64,000 nt of DNA from contig NZ_JADNYP010000013.1 of the NCBI RefSeq assembly GCF_015680705.1, positions 62,001-126,000 on the forward strand, in the 5' to 3' direction. The DNA is from Pseudomonas fulva. GTDB taxonomy: Bacteria > Pseudomonadota > Gammaproteobacteria > Pseudomonadales > Pseudomonadaceae. The notes beneath the pieces are model-generated. The model was not told where the DNA came from, made no database searches, and was given only the letters and a program-made list of their open reading frames with translations. Made by a program: the position numbers and the translations under genes. Below, one piece after another: positions 1 through 10,011 of this stretch (positions are counted from its first letter, which is position 1; every line of letters begins with the position of its first letter).

Positions 1-1889
1 CAGTTGATGATGTCCTCGTCGCTCAGCTCGCGATGCTCATGGATGATCGGCCGCAGCACGTCGAGCACGGCGGGATCGGCGACTTTCTTCGGCTTGCCTC
101 GCTTGTCGGTCTCGTAGGCATAGAACCCCTTGCCATTCTTCTGGCCCAGGCGATCGGCCTCGTAGAGCGCATCGATGGCGGTGCGCCGGTCATCCTTCAT
201 GCGATCGGGGAACCCTTCGGCCATCACGTCGCGGCCATGATGACCGGTATCGATGCCCACCACATCCATCAGGTAGGCCGGGCCCATCGGCCAGCCGAAC
301 TTCTCCATCACCTTGTCGATGCGTACGAAATCGACGCCGGCCCCGACCAGACGGGCGAAGCCGCCAAAGTAGGGGAACAGCACCCGGTTCACCAGAAAGC
401 CGGGGCAGTCGTTGACCACGATCGGGTTCTTGCCCATCTTGCGGGCGTAGGCCACCGTGGTGGCCACCGCCTCGTCGCTGGATCGTTCACCACGAATCAC
501 TTCGACCAGTGGCATCATGTGCACCGGATTGAAGAAGTGCATGCCGACGAAGTTTTCCGGTCGCTCAAGCGCCTTGGCCAGCAGGTTGATGGAGATGGTC
601 GAGGTATTGGAGGCGAGGATCGTCTGCTCGCCGACCTTGGCCTCGACCTCGGCCAGCACCGCTTGCTTGACCTTGGGGTTCTCGACCACTGCCTCGACGA
701 CGATGTCGACATGGCCGAAGTCCCCATAGGACAGGGTCGGCCGGATGGCATTGAGCGCCTCGGCCATCTTTTCCGGGGTCAGGCGGCCTTTTTCGACCCG
801 CTTGCCCAGCAGCTTGGCCGCCTCCCCCAGGCCCAGCTGGATAGCCTCCTCGCGGATGTCCTTCATCAGGATCGGCGTGCCCTTGAGCGCCGACTGGTAG
901 GCGATACCGCCGCCCATGATACCGGCCCCCAGTACCGCCGCCTGACTGACTTCGCGGGCGAGCTGGTCGTGCACCTTGGCCTTGCGCTTGAGCTCCTGGT
1001 CATTGAGGAACAGCCCGACCAGGCTTTGCGCGACCGAAGTCTTGGCCAGCTTGGCGAAGCCGGCCGCCTCGATCTCCAAGGCCTTGTCGCGACCGAAATT
1101 GGCAGCTTTCTGGATGGTCTTGATCGCTTCCACCGGGGCCGGGTAGTTTGGCCCTGCCTGGCCGGCGACGAAGCCCTTGGCCGTCTCGAAAGCCATCATC
1201 TGCTCGATGGCATTGAGCTTGAGCTTCTCCAGCTTGGGCTGGCGCTTGGCCTTGTAGTCGAGTTCGCCAGTGATCGCGCGACGGACCAGGTCAAGCGCCG
1301 CTGCCTGCAGCATTTGCGGCTTCACCACCGCATCCACGACGCCGACCTTGAGGGCTTCTTCGGCACCGTTCTCCTTGCCCGCGGCAATCCACTCGACGGC
1401 GTTGTCCGGACCGATCAGCCGCGGCAGGCGCACCGTACCGCCAAAACCGGGGTAGATGCCAAGCTTGACTTCCGGCAGGCCGATCCTGGCACTGTCGGCC
1501 ATCACCCGGTAATCGGCGGCCAGGCACATTTCCAGGCCTCCGCCGAGCGCGATGCCGTTGATGGCCGCTACCGTCGGCACCTGCAGATCCTCGAAGTCGC
1601 TGAAGATCCGGTTGGCCTGCAGGCCACCGGCGACCAGGTCGGCCTCGGGCAGCTTGAAGTTCTCGACGAATTCGGTGATATCGGCACCGACAATGAATAC
1701 GTCCTTGCCACTGCTGACGATCACGCCCTTGACGGAGGTATCGGCCTTGATGGCGTCGACCGCCTGGCGCAACTCGTCCAGGGTAAGCCTGTTGAATTTG
1801 TTGACGGATTCACCCTTGAGGTCGAAGCGCAGTTCGACGATGCCGCTTTCAAGAGCCTTAACCGTGATGGCTTTACCTTCGTAAATCAT
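1..1889 (-). CDS. fadB: Fatty acid oxidation complex subunit alpha FadB (3' end beyond window)
   Basis: Multifunctional beta-oxidation enzyme: enoyl-CoA hydratase/isomerase plus 3-hydroxyacyl-CoA dehydrogenase, working in the cytoplasm with the thiolase FadA. The protein begins [11 protein letters not shown]. The crotonase motif [11 protein letters not shown] lies near residues 112-122 and an IGLPEVKLG segment follows. A Rossmann motif ([12 protein letters not shown]) near residue 320 opens the dehydrogenase half, followed by [14 protein letters not shown] and [10 protein letters not shown]. About 629 codons are present; the family is about 715 residues, so only the C-terminal end is missing. 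Start chosen at the family N-terminus. fadA is expected just outside the window. A PsrA-like operator lies about 155 bp upstream. A long antisense open frame covers the gene and is taken as a GC-rich shadow. Confidence 0.97.
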   Translation of the reverse strand, partial: MIYEGKAITVKALESGIVELRFDLKGESVNKFNRLTLDELRQAVDAIKADTSVKGVIVSSGKDVFIVGADITEFVENFKLPEADLVAGGLQANRIFSDFEDLQVPTVAAINGIALGGGLEMCLAADYRVMADSARIGLPEVKLGIYPGFGGTVRLPRLIGPDNAVEWIAAGKENGAEEALKVGVVDAVVKPQMLQAAALDLVRRAITGELDYKAKRQPKLEKLKLNAIEQMMAFETAKGFVAGQAGPNYPAPVEAIKTIQKAANFGRDKALEIEAAGFAKLAKTSVAQSLVGLFLNDQELKRKAKVHDQLAREVSQAAVLGAGIMGGGIAYQSALKGTPILMKDIREEAIQLGLGEAAKLLGKRVEKGRLTPEKMAEALNAIRPTLSYGDFGHVDIVVEAVVENPKVKQAVLAEVEAKVGEQTILASNTSTISINLLAKALERPENFVGMHFFNPVHMMPLVEVIRGERSSDEAVATTVAYARKMGKNPIVVNDCPGFLVNRVLFPYFGGFARLVGAGVDFVRIDKVMEKFGWPMGPAYLMDVVGIDTGHHGRDVMAEGFPDRMKDDRRTAIDALYEADRLGQKNGKGFYAYETDKRGKPKKVADPAVLDVLRPIIHEHRELSDEDIIN

Positions 1890-2041
1890 CAACTGATCTC
1901 CACGATATGGAAGCTGAACTGTACGCGCCGATCGCTGTAGCCAGGCGGCTGGCCAGCAGCCTGCGCCTGCCATGACCCCAGGCACCCCGGTCGCCGCGCT
2001 GATCGGGCCGAGACAGAGCGCTGCTTCATGCAAACGCTCAA

Positions 2042-2058
2042 TTCATACGCCCGTTTGA
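2042..2058. promoter_or_regulatory. Candidate PsrA operator for fadB
   Basis: The sequence reads TTCATAC-GCCC-GTTTGA. The known PsrA motif is (G/C)AAAC-N2-4-GTTTG(/C); here the right half is exact (GTTTG) and the left half (CATAC) has one mismatch, with a 4-base spacer. PsrA is the fatty-acid-responsive TetR-type repressor of fadBA in pseudomonads, so both position and motif fit. Binding itself is inferred. Confidence 0.55.
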
Positions 2059-2086
2059 CTTGGGTGCGCACACATTCTCCGAAATG

Positions 2087-2108
2087 CGGGGCATTGTCAA
2101 ATGCCCCG
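2087..2108. repeat. Perfect 9-bp inverted repeat upstream of fadB
   Basis: CGGGGCATT and AATGCCCCG are separated by GTCA. No T-tract follows on either strand, so it does not look like an intrinsic terminator. It could be a protein site or a hairpin in the fadB leader. On the minus strand it contains a TTGACA hexamer, but I see no convincing -10 partner. Confidence 0.5.
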
Positions 2109-2252
2109 AGGCACCGGCGAGACGCGACTTTTCGGTCACTTTCCGCCCGCCCATTCACAGCCTCGTGACGGACACGACCAGACCTGTGGTATAGACCACG
2201 ACGAACGAAAAAACTCTGGGGAAGAGAGAACCAAGACCAACCGCGACGCACG

Positions 2253-2273
2253 TGCAGCTTGAAGCTTGCAGCT
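2253..2273. repeat. Three tandem heptamers (TGCAGCT, TGAAGCT, TGCAGCT)
   Basis: The array lies 7 bases beyond the stop of the minus-strand gene 2281-2718. The same heptamer recurs at 44615-44628 (after sucD) and in an inverted array at 48356-48429 (after sucB), always just beyond a minus-strand stop codon. Confidence 0.6.
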
Positions 2274-2280
2274 CAGCCCC

Positions 2281-2718
2281 TCAAGCCAACTGCTCCAGCA
2301 CCGCGGCAATATCCACCAATACAGACTCCTCGCCGCGCTCGCCCCAATACAGGGAAAGCATGCGCGAGTCGGCTTCGACCTTGTGGACGCTCTCGGGCAG
2401 GCGTGAGAACGCCTCGACCAGGCGCGGCTCGGCGCAGGGTTCACGCCATTGGTCAAGCCATACCCCGGGCGCTGCCTGCCAGTAGCACCAGCTGTCCGCG
2501 CGCCCTCTGCGCCGGGCCCGGTAGTACTGCGGACACGGGTCCGGCAGATCCTTGTGCAACCAGTACGGCCATTGCTGGGGGGCCAGCTGCATGGCCAGGC
2601 CCATCCTGCGCCCTGTCATGCGCAGGCTCATCTGCTCGCTCTGCCTGCGCGAAGGTCGCAGCCAGGCCAGTGGGCTGAGCACCAGTGCAAGGATTGACAC
2701 AACCAGCCATATCGTCAT
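2281..2718 (-). CDS. Small membrane-anchored protein of unknown function
   Basis: About 145 residues. I do not recognise a family. Seen directly: an N-terminal hydrophobic segment (MTIWLVVSILALVLSPLAWL) suited to a single membrane anchor, then a basic stretch (RPSRRQSEQ), and a soluble part rich in Trp and Tyr (QQWPYWLHK, SWCYWQAAPGVWLDQW), ending VLVDIAAVLEQLA. The frame could extend upstream to 2745, but the internal Met places the hydrophobic segment at the N-terminus as expected for an anchor. It is divergent from the universal stress gene, about 110 bases away, and a heptamer repeat follows its stop. Reality is supported by the anchor-plus-domain layout. Function is unknown. Confidence 0.75.
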   Translation of the reverse strand: MTIWLVVSILALVLSPLAWLRPSRRQSEQMSLRMTGRRMGLAMQLAPQQWPYWLHKDLPDPCPQYYRARRRGRADSWCYWQAAPGVWLDQWREPCAEPRLVEAFSRLPESVHKVEADSRMLSLYWGERGEESVLVDIAAVLEQLA

Positions 2719-2826
2719 ATCTGTAGCCCCTACAATGCGTTGCAAATGAGCTGGTTAGCCGTGACTCGCACGCTCAGCCGGAAAACGACCATACTTGAAC
2801 CATTGCGATTGTCAGGAGTGCCACTC

Positions 2827-3267
2827 ATGTCCTACGAACACCTCTTGGTCGCTGTCGACCTGACCGAAGAATGCGATCCGGTCATCAAGCGTGCCATGAA
2901 GCTCGCCGAGCCCACTGGCGCCAAGGTCTCGCTGGTGCATATCGTCGAGCCGATGGCCATGGCCTTTGGCGGCGACGTGCCGATGGACCTCTCGCAACTG
3001 CAACAGCAGCAGTTCGATCAGGCCAAGGAGCGAATGGACCGCCTGTTCAACAAGTATCCAGGCATCCAGCGCGGTGATTCGCATCTGAAATACGGCCAGC
3101 CGCGCCAGGAAATCCATGCCCTGGCCACCGAACAGCAATGCGACCTGATCGTCGTCGGCAGTCACGGTCGCCATGGCCTGGCCCTGTTGCTTGGCTCGAC
3201 GGCCAACGATGTGCTGCATGGTGCCCCTTGCGACGTATTGGCGGTGCGCCTGCAGAAGAAGGACTGA
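2827..3267 (+). CDS. Universal stress protein (UspA family)
   Basis: A 146-residue cytoplasmic Usp domain. It starts MSYEHLLVAVDLTEE, with the usual beta-strand and Asp of the family. The ATP-binding signature G-x2-G-x9-G-(S/T) is seen near the C-terminus as VGSHGRHGLALLLGSTA. Length equals a single Usp domain. The open frame begins further upstream, but the ATG at 2827 has an AGGAG Shine-Dalgarno at suitable distance and gives the family N-terminus. It converges on uup, with a strong 12-bp stem-loop between them. Role: stress survival protein; the exact ligand and trigger cannot be read from sequence. Confidence 0.95.
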   Translation: MSYEHLLVAVDLTEECDPVIKRAMKLAEPTGAKVSLVHIVEPMAMAFGGDVPMDLSQLQQQQFDQAKERMDRLFNKYPGIQRGDSHLKYGQPRQEIHALATEQQCDLIVVGSHGRHGLALLLGSTANDVLHGAPCDVLAVRLQKKD

Positions 3268-3272
3268 GCGCC

Positions 3273-3303
3273 GCGGCCTGGCCATTCTCGCTGGCCAGGC
3301 CGC
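3273..3303. terminator. 12-bp stem-loop between convergent usp and uup
   Basis: GCGGCCTGGCCA and TGGCCAGGCCGC form a perfect 12-bp stem with a 7-base loop, exactly between two convergent genes. There is no T-run, so it may act as a bidirectional barrier or mRNA 3' end stabiliser rather than a classical intrinsic terminator. Confidence 0.6.
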
Positions 3304-3310
3304 AACGTCT

Positions 3311-5236
<1,926 letters not shown>

Positions 5237-5445
5237 GATTCTCTCCAGAAACCGGGCGCGCATTCTACCCGACTTGGCCGCCCAAGGCATTATGCGCCCA
5301 GGCCTGCCATCGGCCGACCCGTCGGCGATCGGATGTCGCACAACGCTTTGTTCGCCCATCGGCAAACAGCTAAGCTAAGGCCGTACGACTCAACCTGTGC
5401 TGGCGAAGCCGTCACTTTCCATGCTTTCAACTGCCCGGACGTATC

Positions 5446-7374
5446 ATGCGCAGCTGCCTGTTCTCCCTCGTGTCCTGCCTGCTTCTCACCGCCACCACCA
5501 GCGCCACGACCCAGGCCGGCGACCTGGTGTTGCAACGCCAGTACTACGACGAGGCCAAGCGTGCGCTGGCCAAGGGCGACAAAGGCCCTTATCTGCGCTA
5601 CGCACAGGCCCTGAGCGACTATCCTCTGACGCCCTACCTGGCCTATGACGAACTGACCGCCCGCCTCAAAAGTGCCAGCAATGAGGAAATCGAACGTTTC
5701 CTGGCCGCCCACGGCGACCTGCCCCAGGCCAACTGGATGAAGCTGCGCTGGCTGCGCTGGCTCGCCGAACGTGGCGACTGGGCCACTTTCGCCCGCTACT
5801 ACGACCCGAAACTCAACTTCACCGAGCTCGACTGCCTCAATGGCCAGTACCAGCTCATCCACGGGCAGCGCGCCGAAGGCCTGGCCACGGCGGAAAAGCT
5901 GTGGAACGTGGGCAAGTCCCAGCCGACCGCCTGCGACACGCTGTTCGGCATGTGGGCCGCCGAAGGCCAGCTGACCGAGGCCCGTCGCTGGCACAGGCTC
6001 AGGCTGGCCGCGCAAGCGCGCAACTATGCCCTGGCCAACAGCCTGGTCAACACGTTGCCCACCCTGGGCCGCCAGGGTCGCCTGCTGATCGAGGTGGCAC
6101 AGAAGCCCGAACTGCTGGACCAGCCGACACGCTTCGAGCCGGTCGACGAGGCGATGTCCGATGCGGTCGGTCTTGGCCTGCGCCGCCTGGCCCGCCAGGA
6201 TCCACAGCGAGCCATGGCGCTGCTCGACGGCTATGCTTCGCGCATGCATTTCTCCAAGGACGAGAAGGTCGCCATCGCCCGCGAGATCGGCCTGACCTTG
6301 GCGCGCCGCTACGATCCTCGCGCGCTGGAACTGATGACCCGCTACGATCCTGAGCTGCGCGACGACACGGTCACCGAATGGCGTCTGCGCCTGCTGTTGC
6401 GCCTTGGTCGCTGGCAGGACGCCTACGAGCTGACCCGACGCCTGCCGCCGGAGCTGGCGGCCAGCAACCGCTGGCGCTATTGGCAGGCACGCAGCCTGGA
6501 ACTGGCGCAACCGGACAACCCGCAGGTCATGGCACTGTACAAGGTCGTCGCGCGAGAACGGGATTTCTACGGCTTCCTCGCCGCCGATCGGGCGCGCACC
6601 CCCTACCAGCTCAACAGCAAGCCGCTGGTGCTGAGCAAGCAGCTGCTGGCCAAGGTGAAAGCCACGCCCGGCGTCCAGCGCGCGCTGGAGTTCCACGCCC
6701 GCGGCCAGATCGTCGACGGCCGCCGCGAGTGGTACCACGTCAGCCGTCACTTCGATCGCGACGAGATGGTCGCGCAGGCGCGCCTGGCCTATGACATGCG
6801 CTGGTATTTCCCGGCCATCCGCACCATCAGCCTGGCGAAGTACTGGGACGATCTGGAAATCCGCTTCCCCATGGCCTACCGCGATACGCTGGTACGCGAG
6901 GCCAAGGTCCGAGGCCTGCACTCGAGCTGGGTGTTCGCGATCACCCGCCAGGAAAGCGCCTTCATGGAAGACGCGCGCTCCGGCGTCGGCGCCAGCGGCC
7001 TGATGCAGTTGATGCCGGCTACCGCCAAGGAGACCGCGCGCAAGTACGACATACCGCTGGCCTCGCCGGCCCAGGTGCTCAATCCCGAGAAGAACATTCA
7101 GCTGGGCGCGGCCTACCTGAGCCAGGTACATGGGCAGTTCAACGGCAACCGGGTACTTGCTTCGGCCGCTTACAATGCCGGGCCGGGCCGGGTACGGCAG
7201 TGGCTCAAGGGCGCCAGGCACCTGAGCTTCGATGTCTGGGTCGAATCCATTCCGTTCGACGAAACGCGTCAGTACGTGCAGAACGTGCTGTCGTATTCGG
7301 TCATCTACGGCCAGAAACTCAATTCGCCTCAGCCGCTGGTCGATTGGCACGAGCGTTATTTCGACGACATGTGA
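5446..7374 (+). CDS. slt: Soluble lytic murein transglycosylase
   Basis: A 642-residue periplasmic enzyme that cleaves the MurNAc-GlcNAc bond to make 1,6-anhydro ends. The signal peptide is MRSCLFSLVSCLLLTATTSA. A long alpha-helical superhelix region follows, as in Slt70. The C-terminal SLT domain has the catalytic glutamate at E503 (AITRQESAF), then GASGLMQLMPATA and the ASAAYNAGPGRV motif. Length and layout match Slt70. It is divergent from uup, with about 210 bases between starts. It converges on cheV, separated by a short region with a 15-bp direct repeat. Confidence 0.96.
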   Translation: MRSCLFSLVSCLLLTATTSATTQAGDLVLQRQYYDEAKRALAKGDKGPYLRYAQALSDYPLTPYLAYDELTARLKSASNEEIERFLAAHGDLPQANWMKLRWLRWLAERGDWATFARYYDPKLNFTELDCLNGQYQLIHGQRAEGLATAEKLWNVGKSQPTACDTLFGMWAAEGQLTEARRWHRLRLAAQARNYALANSLVNTLPTLGRQGRLLIEVAQKPELLDQPTRFEPVDEAMSDAVGLGLRRLARQDPQRAMALLDGYASRMHFSKDEKVAIAREIGLTLARRYDPRALELMTRYDPELRDDTVTEWRLRLLLRLGRWQDAYELTRRLPPELAASNRWRYWQARSLELAQPDNPQVMALYKVVARERDFYGFLAADRARTPYQLNSKPLVLSKQLLAKVKATPGVQRALEFHARGQIVDGRREWYHVSRHFDRDEMVAQARLAYDMRWYFPAIRTISLAKYWDDLEIRFPMAYRDTLVREAKVRGLHSSWVFAITRQESAFMEDARSGVGASGLMQLMPATAKETARKYDIPLASPAQVLNPEKNIQLGAAYLSQVHGQFNGNRVLASAAYNAGPGRVRQWLKGARHLSFDVWVESIPFDETRQYVQNVLSYSVIYGQKLNSPQPLVDWHERYFDDM

Positions 7375-7378
7375 CACA

Positions 7379-7441
7379 TGCCGGCAGCCGCCTGCCCGAG
7401 CCTCCCGTAGTGCTCGACCAGCTCGCTGCCGGCAGCCGCCT
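7379..7441. repeat. 15-bp direct repeat between slt and cheV
   Basis: TGCCGGCAGCCGCCT occurs at 7379-7393 and again at 7427-7441, spaced 48 bases apart, in the gap between convergent slt and cheV. The second copy runs into the cheV stop codon. Possibly a small duplication; no function is evident. Confidence 0.6.
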
Positions 7442-8376
7442 CAGGTTTCGGCAGGTTGGCGCTGCAGGCACTCGCGAACGATATCCACCAAGCGATCCGG
7501 CTGGAACTTGGAAAGGAAGCTGTCGCAACCGACCTTCCTGACCATCGACTCGTTGAAGCTGCCCGACAGCGAGGTATGCAGCACCACGAACAGATTGCGC
7601 AGGCGCGGATCGTTGCGGATCTCGGTGGTCAGGCGGTAACCGTCCATCTCCGGCATCTCCGCGTCGGTGAAGATCATCAGCAGCTTTTCACCGACATTTT
7701 CCCCCGCATCCGCCCAACCCTTGAGCAGCCGCAAGGCCTTGAGCCCATCGCTGGCCACATGCAGTTTCACGCCCAGCTGGCTCAGCGTTTCACGCAACTG
7801 CGCCAAGGCCACGCTGGAGTCATCCACCAGCAGCACTTCTCGGCCGCGGGCGCGCGCCAGCAGCGGGTCCTCGAGCTTGTCGCGCGAAACCTTGGCGTTG
7901 TAGGGCACGATTTCGGCGAGCACCTTTTCCACGTCGATCACCTCCACCAGTTGCTCGTCGACCTTGGTGATGGCGGTCAGGTAGTGCTGGCGACCGGCGC
8001 TGGAAGGCGGCGGCATGATCGCTTCCCAGTTCATGTTGACGATTCTGTCCACGCTGCCGACCAGGAATGCCTGAACCGAACGGTTGTATTCGGTGACGAT
8101 GATGGTGCTGTTCGGCCCAGGTTGCAGCGCACGCATGCCGATGGCCTGGGACAGGTCGATGACCGGTAGCGTCTGCCCACGCAGGTTGACCACGCCGCAG
8201 ACGAAGGCATGGCGTTGCGGCATCAAGGTAAGGCGCGGCAATTGCAGGACTTCCTGAACCTTGAACACATTGATGGCGAACAGTTGTCGACCAGCGAGCC
8301 GGAACATGAGAATTTCCAGGCGATTTTCGCCCACCAGCTGCGTTCGTTGGTCTACCGTGTCAAGAATGCCAGCCAT
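7441..8376 (-). CDS. cheV: Chemotaxis coupling protein CheV
   Basis: A 311-residue protein with an N-terminal CheW domain (about residues 20-160: RLEILMFRLAGRQLFAINVFK, FVCGVVNLRGQTLPVIDLSQ) and a C-terminal receiver domain (about 175-305: VLLVDDSSVALAQL). The phospho-acceptor is D238 in TDAEMPEMDG, and the receiver Thr/Lys region reads VVLHTSLSG...FLSKFQPD. It couples chemoreceptors to CheA and can be phosphorylated by it. Pseudomonads carry several CheV paralogues, so the specific receptor partner is unknown. The frame is open to 8532, but MAGILDTVDQRTQLVG is the family N-terminus. It is divergent from an HPt-like gene and a NarL-type regulator, suggesting a signalling cluster. Confidence 0.93.
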   Translation of the reverse strand: MAGILDTVDQRTQLVGENRLEILMFRLAGRQLFAINVFKVQEVLQLPRLTLMPQRHAFVCGVVNLRGQTLPVIDLSQAIGMRALQPGPNSTIIVTEYNRSVQAFLVGSVDRIVNMNWEAIMPPPSSAGRQHYLTAITKVDEQLVEVIDVEKVLAEIVPYNAKVSRDKLEDPLLARARGREVLLVDDSSVALAQLRETLSQLGVKLHVASDGLKALRLLKGWADAGENVGEKLLMIFTDAEMPEMDGYRLTTEIRNDPRLRNLFVVLHTSLSGSFNESMVRKVGCDSFLSKFQPDRLVDIVRECLQRQPAET

Positions 8377-8713
8377 TGAGCCCCCTGGATTGCAACAAAT
8401 GTTTAAGACAACGTGGTGATGCTGTATCGGCTGTTCGACGACCAGCTTTACCCATTCGACGAACGGGGCCGGCAAAATTGATATCATTTCAGTATCATTT
8501 TTCCAGGACCACACCCACTCACTACCGCACATTGGCTGTTTTCCTCGCCCTGCTCAGGGATTTCCCTAGCTCCCGTAAGGTTGAAACCGATTTGCGGAGC
8601 TGGCTTCAACCTTTAATGTTGCGCCCCTCTCGAACCTGCGGACAGCGACAGGCTTTGCCAGCCCTGGCCTCGCCGTGGCGGCAGGTTTCCTAGCTTCGAT
8701 GGTTGGAAACGTC
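8377..8713. other. Divergent intergenic region cheV / HPt-like gene
   Basis: A 337-base gap, less GC-rich than its surroundings near 8470-8505, where TATCATTT is repeated at 8482-8489 and 8493-8500 (11-base period). It is expected to hold the divergent promoters. No near-consensus sigma-70 promoter is obvious and no gene is seen. Confidence 0.5.
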
Positions 8714-9148
8714 ATGACTGAACGTGCGTCATTGCCCGTCGGCCTGCTGCCGGCCTTCATGGAGGATGCGCAAAGGTTGCTGGAGCGGGCCCAGGATTGC
8801 CTGTTGCATCTGGTGGTGATCGACAACGATCCGGATGCCTGCCTGCACCTCACCGAAACCCTGGACGAACTTTCGCGCCGCGCCGCGGCTGCCGGCCTGG
8901 CCGAAGTGGCCAGCTTCGCCAAGACGCTGGGCCAGCAGTTGCAGCCGGCCTGCTTGCGCCTCGCCTTGCGGCCGCGTGCCCTGCCAGTCATAGAAGCATG
9001 TCTGACGCACCTGGCCTGGCAGCTCGAACTGCTCGATCCCCATACCGGTCTGCTCAATCTGGATACTGCCGAACAGGTGGTCCTGCTCGAGGATCTGGCG
9101 GACAGCCTGGGCCAACGCGAGGTGCTCGCTGGCCCGGCTGCCGGCTAG
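8714..9148 (+). CDS. HPt-like protein lacking the phospho-histidine
   Basis: A 144-residue, almost fully helical, Leu/Ala-rich protein. Residues about 38-75 (LTETLDELSRRAAAAGL...) align by eye with the HPt core aHxLKGsAxxxGxxxL, but the phosphorylatable His is Glu48 and the Lys/Gly after it are Asp/Glu. No other domain is seen. It sits between cheV and a NarL-family regulator, which fits a signalling role such as a pseudo-HPt or a dimerising scaffold. The start is uncertain: ATG at 8699 is also possible, and neither has a strong Shine-Dalgarno. The HPt relation is my inference from pattern and context, not an established assignment. Confidence 0.6.
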   Translation: MTERASLPVGLLPAFMEDAQRLLERAQDCLLHLVVIDNDPDACLHLTETLDELSRRAAAAGLAEVASFAKTLGQQLQPACLRLALRPRALPVIEACLTHLAWQLELLDPHTGLLNLDTAEQVVLLEDLADSLGQREVLAGPAAG

Positions 9149-9351
9149 CGTGGTGCTCACAAGCAACTTTCAGTGGTACTGCTCAAACCCTCAACCAGGA
9201 AGATCCGGATCGACCGCGGCAATCCACCGCTGCCGGTTGGTCAGGGACCTGTCCGGCTCGAAGTGCTAACATGGTCCAGGCAGGTCCTCTGCCAGGCTGC
9301 ATCCTCCGGCCTGCCTCCCGCTTGCGAGCCTGCGACCGAACCGGACGACCC

Positions 9352-10011
9352 ATGACCTGTAGACTGCTGCTGGTGGACGACCATTCTCTGATCCGTGCTG
9401 GCGTGCGCGCACTGGTCGCGGATATCCCAGGCTTCTCGGTCATCGGCGAAACCGCCGACGGCAGCCGGCTGCTCGACCTGGTTGCCGAGTTGTCGCCGGA
9501 CATCGTCCTGCTCGACGCGTCCATGCACTCTACCGGCGGCCTGGATGCGCTGACCAGGCTGCGTGAATGCGGCGCGACCTGCCGAGTGCTGATCCTGTCG
9601 ATGCATCGCGACCCGGAGTTGGTGATGCGCGCCCTGGAACACGGCGCCCATGGCTACCTGCTCAAGAACACCACCGCTGTCGAACTGCAACTGGCCTTGA
9701 CTGCCTTGTGCAACAACGGCCGTTACCTCAGCCCGGCCATCGCCCAGACCGTGATCGACCAGGCCTTGCTCCACCTGGAGGGCAAGCGCCAGGCTGCCGC
9801 GCAGCGGTACAACCTCACGGCCCGGCAGATGGAAATCCTGCGCCTGATCGTCAGGGGCAAGACCACGCGCGAGATAGCCAACGGGCTGGGCCTGTCGGTC
9901 AAGACCGTGGAAACCCACCGCTCACAGGTCATGAAACGCTTGCAGATCCATGACGTGGCCGGCCTGGTATTGTTCGCGGTACGCGAGAAGATCATCAGCC
10001 TGGATGACTGA
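9352..10011 (+). CDS. NarL/FixJ-family response regulator
   Basis: A 219-residue two-domain regulator. The receiver domain (about 1-120) has the acidic pair in LLLVDDHSLIRAG, phospho-acceptor D55 in IVLLDASMH, the conserved Ser/Thr in LILSMHRD and Lys in YLLKNTT. The LuxR-type helix-turn-helix (about 150-215) reads LTARQMEILRLIVRGKTTREIA and VKTVETHRSQVMKRL. It presumably acts as a DNA-binding regulator in the cytoplasm. No sensor kinase is adjacent, so it is an orphan here; the HPt-like gene upstream (203-base gap) and CheV are the only signalling neighbours. Its 3' end overlaps the convergent lipid kinase by 17 bases. Target genes are unknown. Confidence 0.92.
   Translation: MTCRLLLVDDHSLIRAGVRALVADIPGFSVIGETADGSRLLDLVAELSPDIVLLDASMHSTGGLDALTRLRECGATCRVLILSMHRDPELVMRALEHGAHGYLLKNTTAVELQLALTALCNNGRYLSPAIAQTVIDQALLHLEGKRQAAAQRYNLTARQMEILRLIVRGKTTREIANGLGLSVKTVETHRSQVMKRLQIHDVAGLVLFAVREKIISLDD

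Larger units (their letters stand above)
1890..2280. other. Intergenic region upstream of fadB
   Basis: A 391-base gap between the fadB start and the stop of the next minus-strand gene. It holds a PsrA-like inverted repeat (2042-2058), a perfect 9-bp inverted repeat (2087-2095/2100-2108) and three tandem heptamers (2253-2273). A 120-codon open frame runs through it on the minus strand, but its arginine-rich composition resembles no family I know, so I do not call it. Confidence 0.6.

Noticed and set aside
33..1940. 635-codon open frame antisense to fadB
   Set aside because: The minus strand encodes FadB with all motifs; the plus frame is a shadow.
1889..2251. 120-codon minus-strand open frame upstream of fadB
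   Set aside because: Arg/Ser-rich, no signal or domain, and it contains the operator-like sites; more likely control region.
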